Made by a program: the position numbers and the translations under genes
Assembly: GCA_963716445.1 (NCBI GenBank)
Contig: OY970313.1
Span: 1,674,001 to 1,738,000 of the forward strand
DNA from: JAAYBF01 sp963716445
Lineage (GTDB): Bacteria > Actinomycetota > Thermoleophilia > Solirubrobacterales > Thermoleophilaceae
Direction: 5' to 3'
DNA length: 64,000 nucleotides
Shown here: piece by piece, positions 29,755 to 38,519 of the stretch
Layout of the letters: every line of letters starts with the position of its first letter
Numbering within the stretch: the first letter of the stretch is position 1
The notes under the pieces: generated by a model
Database searches by the model: none
What the model saw: the letters and a program-made list of their open reading frames with translations, nothing else
Told to the model about the DNA's origin: nothing

Positions 29755-30621
29755 CTAGGGCTGCCGCGGCGGCGTCGGGCTCCCGGCCGGCGGCTGGCCC
29801 TCGGACGGAGGCTGCGTGCCGCCGGCGGGAGGAGTGGAGCCGACAGGAGGCGTGGAGCCGACAGGAGGCGTGGAGCCGACAGGAGGCGTGGAACCGGCGG
29901 GAGGAGTGGAGCCGGGCGTCGTCCCACCGGGCGGGGGCGTCGAGCCGCCATCCGGAGGGGTCGTTGCAGCGCCGGGAGCGGACGAGCCGCCAGCCGGGGG
30001 AGTCGTTGCAGCGCCAGGAGCGGACGAGCCGCCGGCGGGCGGCGGACCGGGGTGGGTGACGTCCCCGGCGGCCGGCGCCGAGGAAGGCGAGGGCTCGGCG
30101 GCCCTCGAGGACGGCGCCGAGGTGGTCTGCGTGCCGACCGGCGGGACCGCATGGCCGTCGCCGCGGCGCGAGCCCGCGGCCGCCGGCTCGTTCATCGCGC
30201 GCCAACCGCCGTAGGCCATCCCGGCGGTTGCGATCAGGCCTAGGAAGATGCCGATCTCGCGCCCGAGGTCGACGTCCACGTCGAAGCCGCCGGTGCCCGG
30301 GTCGGGCGTGAAGATCAGCCGGAAGAGGACCAGCACCAGCGCAAGGCCTCCCGCGGCGGCGATGATCACGCCGGCCGGCTGGGGCAGCTCGGGAGTCGCA
30401 CCGGCCGCCTGCGCGACCACGAGCGCGATCACCACGGCCGCGGCGAGGAAGAGCAGGATGTCGACGAACGAGAACGCCTCCCAGGCGCTCACGTCGACGC
30501 CGCTGAGGCCGATTCCCCCTACCGCGTCGATCCCGTACCAGGGCAGGAACATGAAGATGAAGAGGGCGAGCGCACTGACCCCGGCGATCATCTCCCCGAC
30601 GCCGATCTTGCTGGTGTCCAC
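29755..30621 (-). CDS. Four-helix membrane protein with repetitive Pro-rich tail
   Basis: 288 residues from GTG 30621 (AGGAAG about seven bases upstream). Four membrane segments lie within residues 1-150 (M-I-A-G-V-S-A-L-A-L-F-I-F-M-F-L-P-W, then others). Residues 155-288 are a disordered Pro/Ser/Gly/Thr-rich tail with tandem six-residue repeats (G-S-T-P-P-V) and two copies of S-S-A-P-G-A-A-T-T-P-P-(A/D)-G-G. Similar short membrane proteins in actinobacteria are annotated only as hypothetical. The tail may be an extracellular or cytosolic spacer. It could expand or contract by slippage. Confidence 0.72.
   Translation of the reverse strand: MDTSKIGVGEMIAGVSALALFIFMFLPWYGIDAVGGIGLSGVDVSAWEAFSFVDILLFLAAAVVIALVVAQAAGATPELPQPAGVIIAAAGGLALVLVLFRLIFTPDPGTGGFDVDVDLGREIGIFLGLIATAGMAYGGWRAMNEPAAAGSRRGDGHAVPPVGTQTTSAPSSRAAEPSPSSAPAAGDVTHPGPPPAGGSSAPGAATTPPAGGSSAPGAATTPPDGGSTPPPGGTTPGSTPPAGSTPPVGSTPPVGSTPPVGSTPPAGGTQPPSEGQPPAGSPTPPRQP
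29828..29917. repeat. 18-bp tandem repeat inside the membrane protein gene
   Basis: Five consecutive 18-base units (GGAGGCGTGGAGCCGACA and variants) encode the G-S-T-P-P-x repeats. Unit length is a multiple of three, so copy-number change would keep the frame. Confidence 0.9.
29960..30043. repeat. Two 42-bp tandem repeats inside the same gene
   Basis: Two adjacent 42-base units (starting GTCGTTGCAGCGCC) differ at very few positions and encode the repeated S-S-A-P-G-A-A-T-T-P-P segment. Confidence 0.85.
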
Positions 30622-30718
30622 GAGGCTTCCTCTCTCTGCGGGTTTGACTGCGGGCCCGACAGGGTGACTCTACCCCGCGCCTTCGGATGGACCTGAACGG
30701 CGGAGAGCAGCGCGCTGG

Positions 30719-32239
30719 TCAGACGGGCGTGACGGCGTTGCGCTTCGCCGGCCACTCGCGCGAGCGTCCGGCGTAGAGCGCGTAGCGGCGAATCAGCTCG
30801 GAGCGCAGGTCCTCCGGCTGCACGACCGCGTCGACGACCAGCTCCGACGCCAGGTGGAGGATGTCGATCTCCGCGGAGTACTCGGAGCGCAGCTTCTCGA
30901 CGAACGCCGCGCGCTCGGCCTCGTCCTCGATCGCCTGGACCTGGTTGTAGAAGACCGCGTTGATCGCCGCCTGCGGGCCCATCACGGCGATCTTCGCGCT
31001 CGGCAGGGCGAGCGTGGCGTCGGGGTCGAACGCCGGCCCGGCCATCGCGTAGAGCCCGGCGCCGTAGGCCTTGCGAACGACGACGGAAATCTTCGGGACC
31101 GTCGCCTCGGTCACCGCGGAGATCATCTTGGCGCCGGCACGGATCATCCCCTGGCGCTCGACCTGGGTGCCGATCATGAAGCCCGGCACGTCGGCGAGGA
31201 ACAGCAGCGGCACGTTGAAGGCGTTGCAGGTCCAGACGAAGCGCGCCGCCTTGTCGGAGGAGTCGACGAACAGCACTCCCCCCTTCTGCTTCGGCTGGTT
31301 GGCGACGATCCCGACGACGCGCCCGTCGAGCCGCGCGTAGCCGACGATCAGCTCCTTCGCCCAGCGCTTGTGCACCTCGAGGAACGAGCCGTCGTCGACG
31401 AGCGAGTCGAGCAGCTCGCGCATGTCGAATGGCTTGTTCTCGTCCTCCGGGACGATGTCGCGGATCGCCGCCTGGCTGGCCGGCTCGGCCGGCGGCGCGA
31501 CCGGCGGGGCGCCCTGCCAGTTGGTCGGGAAGTAGGAGAGGTAGCGGCGCGCGACCGCGATGCCCTCCTCGTCGGTCTTGACGAGGAAGTGGCCGCAGCC
31601 CGAGACGCCGGTGTGCATCCGCGCGCCGCCCATCTCCTCGAGCGTCACCTTCTCGCCGATCACCATCTCGGCCATCCGCGGCGAGCCGAGGTACATCGAG
31701 GCGTTGCCGTCGCGCATGATCACGATGTCGCAGAAGGCCGGGATGTAGGCGCCGCCGGCCGCGCTCGGGCCGAACAGCACGCAGACCTGCGGCACGACGC
31801 CGGACATCCGCACCTCGGTCGAGAAGATCCGCCCGGCGTGGCGGCGGCCCGGGAACATCGCGACCTGCTCGGTGATCCGCGCGCCCGCCGAGTCGACGAG
31901 GTAGACCATCGGCACGCGGTGCTCGAACGCCGCCTCCTGGGCGCGGATGATCTTCTCGACGGTCTTCGGCCCCCACGAGCCCGCCTTGACGGTCGGGTCG
32001 TTGGCCATCAGCGAGACCGGCCGACCGTCGATCGTCGCCATCCCTGTCACGACGCCGTCGGCGCCGAAGCCGTCCTGCTCCCAGCTCGCCAGCGCGGCGT
32101 CCTCGACGAACGATCCCTCGTCGACGAGCAGCGCGACCCGCTCGCGAACCGGCAGCTTGCCCTGCTGCTCGGACTTCTCGTGGTGGCGCGGCGGGCCGCC
32201 GGCCCGCGCGCGCTCGAGCGCCGTACGGAGGTCGGTCAC
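30719..32239 (-). CDS. Acyl-CoA carboxylase carboxyltransferase (beta) subunit
   Basis: 506 residues from GTG 32239. Two crotonase-like halves are present: the first with L-V-D-S-A-G-A-R-I and F-G-P-S-A-A-G-G-A-Y, and the second with D-V-P-G-F-M-I-G-T and K-A-Y-G-A-G-L-Y-A-M-A-G. These bind the carboxybiotin and acyl-CoA. The overall pattern matches propionyl-, acetyl- or methylcrotonyl-CoA carboxylase beta chains; specificity cannot be fixed. The biotin carboxylase alpha chain is not adjacent. It lies 58 bases downstream of the 3-hydroxyacyl-CoA dehydrogenase on the same strand, so an operon is likely. Confidence 0.9.
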   Translation of the reverse strand: MTDLRTALERARAGGPPRHHEKSEQQGKLPVRERVALLVDEGSFVEDAALASWEQDGFGADGVVTGMATIDGRPVSLMANDPTVKAGSWGPKTVEKIIRAQEAAFEHRVPMVYLVDSAGARITEQVAMFPGRRHAGRIFSTEVRMSGVVPQVCVLFGPSAAGGAYIPAFCDIVIMRDGNASMYLGSPRMAEMVIGEKVTLEEMGGARMHTGVSGCGHFLVKTDEEGIAVARRYLSYFPTNWQGAPPVAPPAEPASQAAIRDIVPEDENKPFDMRELLDSLVDDGSFLEVHKRWAKELIVGYARLDGRVVGIVANQPKQKGGVLFVDSSDKAARFVWTCNAFNVPLLFLADVPGFMIGTQVERQGMIRAGAKMISAVTEATVPKISVVVRKAYGAGLYAMAGPAFDPDATLALPSAKIAVMGPQAAINAVFYNQVQAIEDEAERAAFVEKLRSEYSAEIDILHLASELVVDAVVQPEDLRSELIRRYALYAGRSREWPAKRNAVTPV

Positions 32240-32297
32240 GCTCGGCTCGCTCCCAAGCTGCGCGCCTGCATGCACACGAGCGTTGCGGCCGACCCGG

Positions 32298-33179
32298 TCA
32301 CACGCGCGGGTTCTGGACCGGCTCGTCGCCGGAGTACTCGTAGAAGCCGGTCCCGGACTTGCGGCCGTACCAGCCGGCGGCGAGCATCTTGCGCAGCGTC
32401 GGCGGCTGGGCGAAGCGGCGCTCGCGGAACTCGTCGAACAGCACGTCGCAGATCGAGCCGAGCGTGTCGAGACCGACGAAGTCCGACAGCAGCAGCGGGC
32501 CCATCGGGTGGCCGGCGCCGGCCTTCATCGCGGCGTCGATCTCCTCGATCGAGCCGACGCCCTCCTCGTAGGCGCGGATCGCGTCGAGCAGGTAGGGCAC
32601 GAGCAGGCGGTTGACGATGAAGCCCGCCTTGTCCTTGGTCGGGATGCCGAGCTTGCCGAGGCTCTTGGTGAACTGGGTGCCGGCCTCGAAGGTCTCGTCA
32701 GAGGTCGTAATGCCGCGGATCACCTCGACCAGCTTCATCACCTGCGCCGGGTTGAAGAAGTGGAGGCCGAAGAAGCGGTCGGGACGCGAGGTCGAGGCGG
32801 CCTGGTCGATCACCGACAGCGACGAGGTGTTGGTCGCGAACAGCGCGCCCTCCTTGGCGACGCCGTCGACCTCCTTCCACATCTCGAGCTTCAAGGCCAG
32901 GTCCTCGGTGATCGCCTCGATCACCAGGTCGCAGTCGGCCAGGTCCGAGTAGGAGGTGGTGCCCTGGATCCGTGCGCGGACCGCGTCGGCGTCGGCCTGC
33001 TCGGCCTTGCCCTTCTCGACGGCACGGGCGAGCTGCTTCTCGATCCGGCCGACGCCCTTGTCGAGATGGGCGTCGTCGACCTCGCGCAGAACCACGTCAT
33101 AGCCGGCCTGGGCCGCCACCTGGGCGATGCCGTGGCCCATCAGTCCGGCGCCGAGCACTCCAACCTTCTCGATCTCCAC
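32298..33179 (-). CDS. 3-hydroxybutyryl-CoA dehydrogenase
   Basis: 293 residues from GTG 33179, with GGGAG six to seven bases upstream. The N-terminal Rossmann fold shows V-G-V-L-G-A-G-L-M-G-H-G-I; the catalytic His is in F-G-L-H-F-F-N-P and the dimer domain begins at G-F-I-V-N-R-L-L-V-P-Y. The enzyme oxidises (S)-3-hydroxyacyl-CoA with NAD, or works in reverse on acetoacetyl-CoA. With Ccr and the MeaA-type mutase at 60-64 kb it could supply crotonyl-CoA precursors. It is divergent from the enoyl-CoA hydratase across 41 bases. Confidence 0.93.
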   Translation of the reverse strand: MEIEKVGVLGAGLMGHGIAQVAAQAGYDVVLREVDDAHLDKGVGRIEKQLARAVEKGKAEQADADAVRARIQGTTSYSDLADCDLVIEAITEDLALKLEMWKEVDGVAKEGALFATNTSSLSVIDQAASTSRPDRFFGLHFFNPAQVMKLVEVIRGITTSDETFEAGTQFTKSLGKLGIPTKDKAGFIVNRLLVPYLLDAIRAYEEGVGSIEEIDAAMKAGAGHPMGPLLLSDFVGLDTLGSICDVLFDEFRERRFAQPPTLRKMLAAGWYGRKSGTGFYEYSGDEPVQNPRV

Positions 33180-33220
33180 TACGTTCTCCCAGTCAGCTTT
33201 AGCGAGCCCGGGGAGCCTAT

Positions 33221-34000
33221 ATGTCACTGATCGGAGTCGAGGACCGCGGCGCGGTGCGCCATCTCGTCCTGCAGCGGGCGGAGAAGCGCAACGCGTTCAA
33301 CGGCGAGCTGATCCAGGCGCTCGGGCACGCGCTCGAGGCGGCCGCCGCGGACACGGACGTGCGCGTCGTCGTCGTGCGCGGCGAGGGGGCGATGTTCTCG
33401 TCGGGCATGGACGTCGGCGACCTGCGCGGGCTGGCGGAGGACCCGTCGGGCCTGCGCGCCTTCCGGCGGGCGATCCTCAACTGGTGGAACCTGCTCGAGG
33501 AGATGCCGAAGCCGACGATCTGCCAGGTCCACGGCGCCTCGCTCGGCGGGGCGTTCGAGCTGATGCTCGCGGCCGACTTCCGCGTCATGGCCGAGGACGC
33601 GATGGCGGGCATCATGGAGGTCCGCGTCGGAGTGCTTCCCGACGTCGGCGGCTGCTCGCGCCTGCCGGCGATCGTCGGCCTCGGCAACGCCAAGGAGCTG
33701 ATCATGACCGGCAAGGTGATCGACGGCCGCGAGGCGCACCGGATCGGGCTCGCCAACCGGATCGCCCCCGCCGACGAGCTCGACGCCTGCACCGAGGCGC
33801 TCGCCGACGAGCTGCTCGCCTGCGCCCCGCGCGCGGTCGCAATGGCGAAGCGGGTGATCGACGCCGCCGCCAAGCCGGCGCTGGCGGTGACGCTCGAGCA
33901 GGAGGTCCAGGCCCAGGAGGCGCTCGTCGCCAGCGAGGACTTCGCCGAGGGCACGCGCGCCTTCTTCGAGAAGCGGCAACCGGAGTTCGTCGGAAGGTGA
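33221..34000 (+). CDS. Enoyl-CoA hydratase/isomerase (crotonase family)
   Basis: 259 residues, standard length. The oxyanion hole is formed by F-S-S-G-M-D-V and H-G-A-S-L-G-G-A-F-E. The region M-E-V-R-V-G-V-L-P-D-V-G-G carries the candidate acid/base; the second Glu of hydratases appears as D (L-P-D-V), so an isomerase or other crotonase reaction is possible. A basic C-terminal helix completes the fold. It starts at ATG 33221 without a clear ribosome site. It is divergent from hbd and monocistronic. Confidence 0.87.
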   Translation: MSLIGVEDRGAVRHLVLQRAEKRNAFNGELIQALGHALEAAAADTDVRVVVVRGEGAMFSSGMDVGDLRGLAEDPSGLRAFRRAILNWWNLLEEMPKPTICQVHGASLGGAFELMLAADFRVMAEDAMAGIMEVRVGVLPDVGGCSRLPAIVGLGNAKELIMTGKVIDGREAHRIGLANRIAPADELDACTEALADELLACAPRAVAMAKRVIDAAAKPALAVTLEQEVQAQEALVASEDFAEGTRAFFEKRQPEFVGR

Positions 34001-34096
34001 GCTGTGGCTGCGGTGCTCGCCGGACCTCGCCCCACCCAGATGAGATGCGCAGCCGAAGGACCGGTCCGGCTGCGCGCCTCCGCTAAAGGCGCCTAG

Positions 34097-35326
34097 GTGC
34101 GGCTGCTGCTTGCGACACACCAGTTGGGGCGCGGCGGCAGTGAGAGCTACCTGATAGCGGTCGCGGTCGAGCTGCAGCGGCTGGGGCATGTGGTGGCGCT
34201 GCATGCGGTCGCGGACGGCCCGGGGGGCGAGCGGGCGCGGGCGCTTGGCCTCGCGGTGGAGCTCGCTGGGGCCGAGGACGCAGGCGGCGGCTGCGATGCC
34301 CTCCCGATGCCCGACGCAATCCTCGTGCAGGACGCCGGCCGGGCCTACGCCCTGGCCGAGCGCTTTCCGGACGTGCCGCAGGTCTTCGTCGCGCACAGCG
34401 AGTTGTTCGACGCTCAGCTCCCGCCGCAGGCGCCGGGTCCGGTCGCGACGGTCGTCGCGCTCAGCGAGCGGGTCGAGCGACGGTTGCGGGCGCTCGCCGC
34501 GCCGCCGCCGATCATGCGGCTGACCCAGCCGGTGGACAGCGAGCGCTTCGCCGCCCGCGAGACGATCCGCCCACAGCCGCGACGGGCCCTGGCGCTGAGC
34601 AACTACCTGCACGGGGAGCGGCTCGAGCTGCTGCGGCGAGCGTGGGAGCCGGCGGGCGTCGAGGTCGTCGTCGCCGGCGAGGAGGGTCGGCCGACCGACG
34701 CGCCGGAGCTGACGATCGCCGACGCCGACGTCGTCGTCGGCAAGGGGCGTGCGCTGCTCGAGGGGATGGCCTGCGGCCGTGCCGCGTACGTCTTCGACAT
34801 GGCGGGCTGCGACGGCTGGGTGACCGGGGCGAGCTATCCGGCCCTGGAGGCGGACGGCTTCGCCGGGCAGGCGACCGGGCGGGCGGCGAGCCTGGAGACG
34901 CTGTCGGCCGATCTCGCCGGCTACCGGCCCGAGATGGGCACCGCGAACCGCGACCTCGTCACCGCCCACCACGGCGTGCGGCGTCACGCCGAGCGATTGG
35001 TCGAGCTGCTCGCGAGCGCCGCCGTGACGCCCGCGCCGGCGACGGTCCCGGTGGCTGCCGGGGCGACCTTCGAGCTGGCCGAGGATCGCGGGACGAACGG
35101 CGCGGAGTCTCGCGAGGCGGCGAGCCTGGGCGAGGCCGAGCGGCTCGTGCGGGCCCAGTGGCGGCTGGAAGACCGCGCCGCCGGCCTGGCGCGCGAGAAC
35201 GACCGCCTCCACGCGCGGATCGTCGAGCTCGAGCGCGAAAGCGACGTATTGCGCGCTACGCGCCGCTACCGAGTCGCCGCCGCAATCGCGCGACCGCTCG
35301 ACCTGGTCCGGAGAGAACGGCGATGA
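34097..35326 (+). CDS. Glycosyltransferase-like protein with C-terminal coiled coil
   Basis: 409 residues from GTG 34097. The N-terminus L-L-L-A-T-H-Q-L-G-R-G-G-S-E-S-Y matches the first strand and Gly-rich loop of GT4-type (GT-B) glycosyltransferases; V-V-A-L-S-E-R-V and G-K-G-R-A-L-L-E-G-M-A-C-G-R lie where the donor-binding E-x(7)-E region is expected. Residues 345-395 form a charged coiled coil (E-N-D-R-L-H-A-R-I-V-E-L-E-R-E). It overlaps the hexapeptide acyltransferase gene (ATGA), so a surface-glycan role is likely. Donor and acceptor are unknown. Confidence 0.72.
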   Translation: MRLLLATHQLGRGGSESYLIAVAVELQRLGHVVALHAVADGPGGERARALGLAVELAGAEDAGGGCDALPMPDAILVQDAGRAYALAERFPDVPQVFVAHSELFDAQLPPQAPGPVATVVALSERVERRLRALAAPPPIMRLTQPVDSERFAARETIRPQPRRALALSNYLHGERLELLRRAWEPAGVEVVVAGEEGRPTDAPELTIADADVVVGKGRALLEGMACGRAAYVFDMAGCDGWVTGASYPALEADGFAGQATGRAASLETLSADLAGYRPEMGTANRDLVTAHHGVRRHAERLVELLASAAVTPAPATVPVAAGATFELAEDRGTNGAESREAASLGEAERLVRAQWRLEDRAAGLARENDRLHARIVELERESDVLRATRRYRVAAAIARPLDLVRRERR

Positions 35327-36024
35327 CGCTCGTCCCGTCGGACCGCGGGCCCGGGCTGATGCTCTCGCCCGACGCGGTCCTCGCGGCGGACGTCCGGCTC
35401 GGCGCCCATGTCGTCGTGCACGCCGGAGTGATAGTGCGAGAGGGCGTCGAGATCCAGGACGGCGCGGTGCTCGGCAAGGCGACGCGCCTCGGCCCGCGCT
35501 CCGACGCGCCCGAGCCGGCCGCCGGCGCGACCGAGCTCGCGGCGGGCTGCATCGTCTGCTGCGGCGCGGTGATCGCCGCGGGCGCGCGGATCGGCGCCGG
35601 CGCCGTCGTCGGGGATCACGCGTTCGTCCGCGAGGCGGCGCGGATCGGGGACGGCGCCGTGATCGGTCACGGCACGGCGATCGGGCGCGGGGTGAGCATC
35701 GGCGCGCGGGCGCGGCTGCAGAACAGCGCCGTGATCGCGCCGGGCTGGGACGTCCGCGAGGAGGCCGACGTCGGCCCGGGCGTTCTGACCACGACCGAGC
35801 GCTGGCATCCCGACGAGTCCGACGACCGTCCGCGCGGCGGCAGCATCGGCTCGGGGGCGCGCATCGGAGCTGGGGCCGTCCTGATGCCGGGTGTCGACGT
35901 CGGCGCCGGGGCGGTGATCGGCGCCGGCGCCGTCGTTCGCGAGTCCGTGCCCGACGGCGCCACGGCGGTCGGCCTTCCGGCCCGGCTGCTCGACCGAGGT
36001 CCTAGCCAACGCACGCGCTCGTAG
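35323..36024 (+). CDS. Left-handed beta-helix (hexapeptide) acyltransferase
   Basis: 233 residues from ATG 35323, overlapping the previous stop. More than twelve hexapeptide units ([IV]-G-x-G-A-x) are visible: A-R-I-G-A-G-A-V-V-G, A-R-I-G-D-G-A-V-I-G, G-A-R-I-G-A-G-A-V-L, ending V-I-G-A-G-A-V-V. This fold serves sugar O- and N-acetyltransferases such as WbbJ/PglD-like proteins. The stretch T-T-T-E-R-W-H-P-D-E in the middle breaks the helix and may form the active-site loop. It is likely to acetylate a sugar nucleotide or glycan together with the GT4-like protein. Confidence 0.82.
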   Translation: MTLVPSDRGPGLMLSPDAVLAADVRLGAHVVVHAGVIVREGVEIQDGAVLGKATRLGPRSDAPEPAAGATELAAGCIVCCGAVIAAGARIGAGAVVGDHAFVREAARIGDGAVIGHGTAIGRGVSIGARARLQNSAVIAPGWDVREEADVGPGVLTTTERWHPDESDDRPRGGSIGSGARIGAGAVLMPGVDVGAGAVIGAGAVVRESVPDGATAVGLPARLLDRGPSQRTRS

Positions 36025-36052
36025 ACGCTCCGGCCGGCGCCGGCGAACGCGG

Positions 36053-37567
36053 CTAGAAGCTGGGGAAGCCCTTGCGGCCGGCGGCCCTGCGCAGCTCGCC
36101 GGCGAGCCTGCGCACCACGTCCGGCCGCCGACGCGCGAGGTCGCGGTGCTCGCCGGGGTCGCTGCGCGTGTCGTGCAGGCGCGCCGAGCGGATGCGGCCG
36201 CCGTCGTTCTCGGCGACGAGCAGCCAGCGGCCGTCCCCGGCCATCAGCGTGTCGCCCCAGGCCGACGTCCAGTAGCGGCGCGACTTCGCCCGCCGGCCGT
36301 CGAGGAGCGGACGCAGGTCGGCGCCGTCCATCGCCTTGGGGACCGGCGCGCCGACGCCCTTGAGCAGCGTCGGGGCGAGGTCGTGGGCGGAGGCGAAGTA
36401 GCCCGTCCGGCGACCACCGCCGAGCCGCCGCGGGTGGCGGATCATGAACGGCACGTCGATCAGCTCGCCGTGCAAGGCGTTGGACTGCTTGCCGATCACG
36501 CCGTGCTCGCCGAGCGAAACGCCGTGGTCGGAGAGCACCGCCACCCAGGTGTTCGACAGGCCGAGCAGGTTCAGGCTGGCCAGGAAGCGGCCGAGCCAGG
36601 CGTCGAGGAACGTGATCTCGGCCGCGTACATCGCCCGCGCGAGCTCGAGCGTGCGGCGCGAGATGTCGCGCGTGTAGCCGTACGGCGTCGGGAACGGCTG
36701 GACCGGGCGGTAGCCGCCGCGCTTGATCCGCGCGTAGCTCGCGAGGTAGGCGTCGGGCGGGTCCCAGGGCTCGTGGACGTCGAAGCAGTCGACCACCAGC
36801 GCGAACGGCTGACGCGTGAACGCCGCCCGCTCGAGGAAGTCGATCCCGCCTCCGAAGACACGCGCCGCGAGGTACTCCTCCTCGCTGCGGCCGGCGCCGT
36901 TGTAGGCGAGGTACTCGCGCACGCGGCCGCGGCCGACTCCGCGCAGCTCCGGCGCGAGATGGCGCCGCAGTCGCGAGCGCGAGACCCGCCCCCGGCGTTG
37001 GCGCCAGCCGGGAATCTGCCCCTTGACCGTCGTCATCACGTTCGGACGGCTGCGGAACCCGGCGAACGCCGGCCTCAGCATGTGCGGGTTGTCGGTGACG
37101 TAGCCGGTCAGGTAGCCGCGCCGCTCGAGCACGTCGAGGAAGGTCTGCTCGCCGCGTCGGATCCCCTCCCAGCCCGGCGCGTTCGGCAGCCCGCCCCCCG
37201 GGCGCCAGCCTCTGAACGGGAAGTCGTTGCGTCCCGTCAACAGCGCCTTGCGAACCGGCACAGTCGGGAAGACGCCGTGGCGGGCCCGCTCGAAGAGCAG
37301 GCTCTCGCGCGCGAGCGCGTCGAGCGTCGGCGTGCGCGCCCGCCGCCCGCCGTAGGCGCCGACGTGGTCGCTGCGCAGCGAGTCGATCACCACCACCACG
37401 ACGTTGGCGCCGGTCGCCGCGCTCAGCGCCGGGGCCAGCTCCGCGCCCTCCGCGCTCTCCGCGAGGCCCGGCACGGCCGCGGCGAGCCCAAGCGCCGCCG
37501 CTCCGCCGAGCAGCTCGCGCCGCGTGAGGTCGTCCGGGGCTTCCCCACTTTCTCGGTGAGAATCCAT
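36053..37567 (-). CDS. Sulfatase-fold (alkaline phosphatase superfamily) protein with Thr nucleophile
   Basis: 504 residues from ATG 37567. A Tat signal (T-R-R-E-L-L-G-G, residues 15-22) exports it folded. Sulfatase elements: V-V-V-V-I-D-S-L-R-S-D-H near 57-68, the nucleophile region P-T-V-P-V-R-K-A-L-L-T-G-R at 101-113, F-D-V-H-E-P-W and L-S-D-H-G-V-S-L-G-E-H-G. True sulfatases need Cys or Ser at the position of T102 for formylglycine; Thr is used by phosphoethanolamine and glycerol-phosphate transferases of the same fold. The function is therefore probably a phosphodiesterase or transferase. A GTG at 37606 would give a GTGA overlap with the upstream gene and is a possible alternative start. 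Confidence 0.82.
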   Translation of the reverse strand: MDSHRESGEAPDDLTRRELLGGAAALGLAAAVPGLAESAEGAELAPALSAATGANVVVVVIDSLRSDHVGAYGGRRARTPTLDALARESLLFERARHGVFPTVPVRKALLTGRNDFPFRGWRPGGGLPNAPGWEGIRRGEQTFLDVLERRGYLTGYVTDNPHMLRPAFAGFRSRPNVMTTVKGQIPGWRQRRGRVSRSRLRRHLAPELRGVGRGRVREYLAYNGAGRSEEEYLAARVFGGGIDFLERAAFTRQPFALVVDCFDVHEPWDPPDAYLASYARIKRGGYRPVQPFPTPYGYTRDISRRTLELARAMYAAEITFLDAWLGRFLASLNLLGLSNTWVAVLSDHGVSLGEHGVIGKQSNALHGELIDVPFMIRHPRRLGGGRRTGYFASAHDLAPTLLKGVGAPVPKAMDGADLRPLLDGRRAKSRRYWTSAWGDTLMAGDGRWLLVAENDGGRIRSARLHDTRSDPGEHRDLARRRPDVVRRLAGELRRAAGRKGFPSF

Positions 37568-37602
37568 CCGGGCGGCCACACTAGCGCCCGCCGGCGCCCG
37601 CG

Positions 37603-38517
37603 TCACCCGCGCTGCCAGTCGACCGGACCGGCGGTGAGCAGGTGGCTCCCGAGCGGTCGGCCGAGCACCCTCTGCGCCTCGCGCGCGCAGTCGAGCAGCG
37701 CCGTCAGGTCGATCCCGGTCGAATGGCCCATCTCGTGGAGCATCGACACGAGGTCCTCGGTCGCGACGTTGCCGGTCGCGCCCTTCGGCACCGGGCAGCC
37801 GCCGAGCTCGCCGAACGAGCTCTCGAACGAGCGGCAGCCGGCCTCGAGCGCGGCAAGCGCGTTGGCGAGCCCCTGGCCGCGGGTGTTGTGGAAGTGGGCG
37901 GTGAGCTCCACGTCGGGCAGGCGCTCGAACGCCAGGCGGAAGAGCTCCCGCACCTGAGCGGGGTTCGCCATCCCGGTCGTGTCGGCGAAGCCGAGCTCGG
38001 CGCAGCCGGCGTCGCGCAGCCGCTCGGCGATCGCGAGGACGCGCTCCGGCGGCACCTCGCCCTCGTAGGGGCAGCCGAAGGCGACCGAGATCACCGCCTC
38101 GCAGCGCAGGCCCTCGGCGAGCGCGCGAGCGACCACGCCCTCGAGCCCGCTCAGCGACTCCTCGATCGAGCGGTTGACGTTCGCCCGGTTGTGGCTCTCG
38201 GACGCCGACAGGAAGAGGTTGACCTCCTCGAAGCGGTCGCGCAGCTCGAGCGCGTTGTCGAGGCCGCGCTCGTTGGGGATCAGCACCGTCACGGCCACCT
38301 CATCGGGAATCTCCGCGCGACGCAGCAGCTCCGCGCCGTCGGCGAGCTGCGGGATCACGTCCGCGCGCACGAAGCTGGTGACCTCGAGCCGGCGCAGGCC
38401 GGTGCGCGCGAGCATCTCGACGAGTCGCAGCTTGTCGTCGGTCGCGATCGTCTCCGGCTCGTTCTGGAAGCCGTCGCGCGGCCCCACCTCGCGGATCCGA
38501 ACTGGGTCTGCGGTCAT
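37603..38517 (-). CDS. HMG-CoA lyase-like pyruvate-carboxylase-family enzyme
   Basis: 304 residues from ATG 38517. The DRE-TIM signature is complete: R-E-V-G-P-R-D-G-F-Q-N-E at the N-terminus, T-A-H-F-H-N-T-R-G-Q-G metal ligands near 218, and G-E-L-G-G-C-P-V-P-K-G-A-T-G-N with the catalytic Cys. It cleaves 3-hydroxy-3-methylglutaryl-CoA to acetoacetate and acetyl-CoA, the last step of leucine breakdown. Some members act on related hydroxyacyl-CoAs. It starts two bases after the stop of the SDR gene, so those two form an operon that may run on into the sulfatase-like gene. Confidence 0.9.
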   Translation of the reverse strand: MTADPVRIREVGPRDGFQNEPETIATDDKLRLVEMLARTGLRRLEVTSFVRADVIPQLADGAELLRRAEIPDEVAVTVLIPNERGLDNALELRDRFEEVNLFLSASESHNRANVNRSIEESLSGLEGVVARALAEGLRCEAVISVAFGCPYEGEVPPERVLAIAERLRDAGCAELGFADTTGMANPAQVRELFRLAFERLPDVELTAHFHNTRGQGLANALAALEAGCRSFESSFGELGGCPVPKGATGNVATEDLVSMLHEMGHSTGIDLTALLDCAREAQRVLGRPLGSHLLTAGPVDWQRG

Positions 38518-38519
38518 GG

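Noticed and set aside
29828..30043. Possible CRISPR array
   Set aside because: The 18-bp and 42-bp repeats are contiguous, in frame and without spacers; they encode a Pro-rich protein tail.
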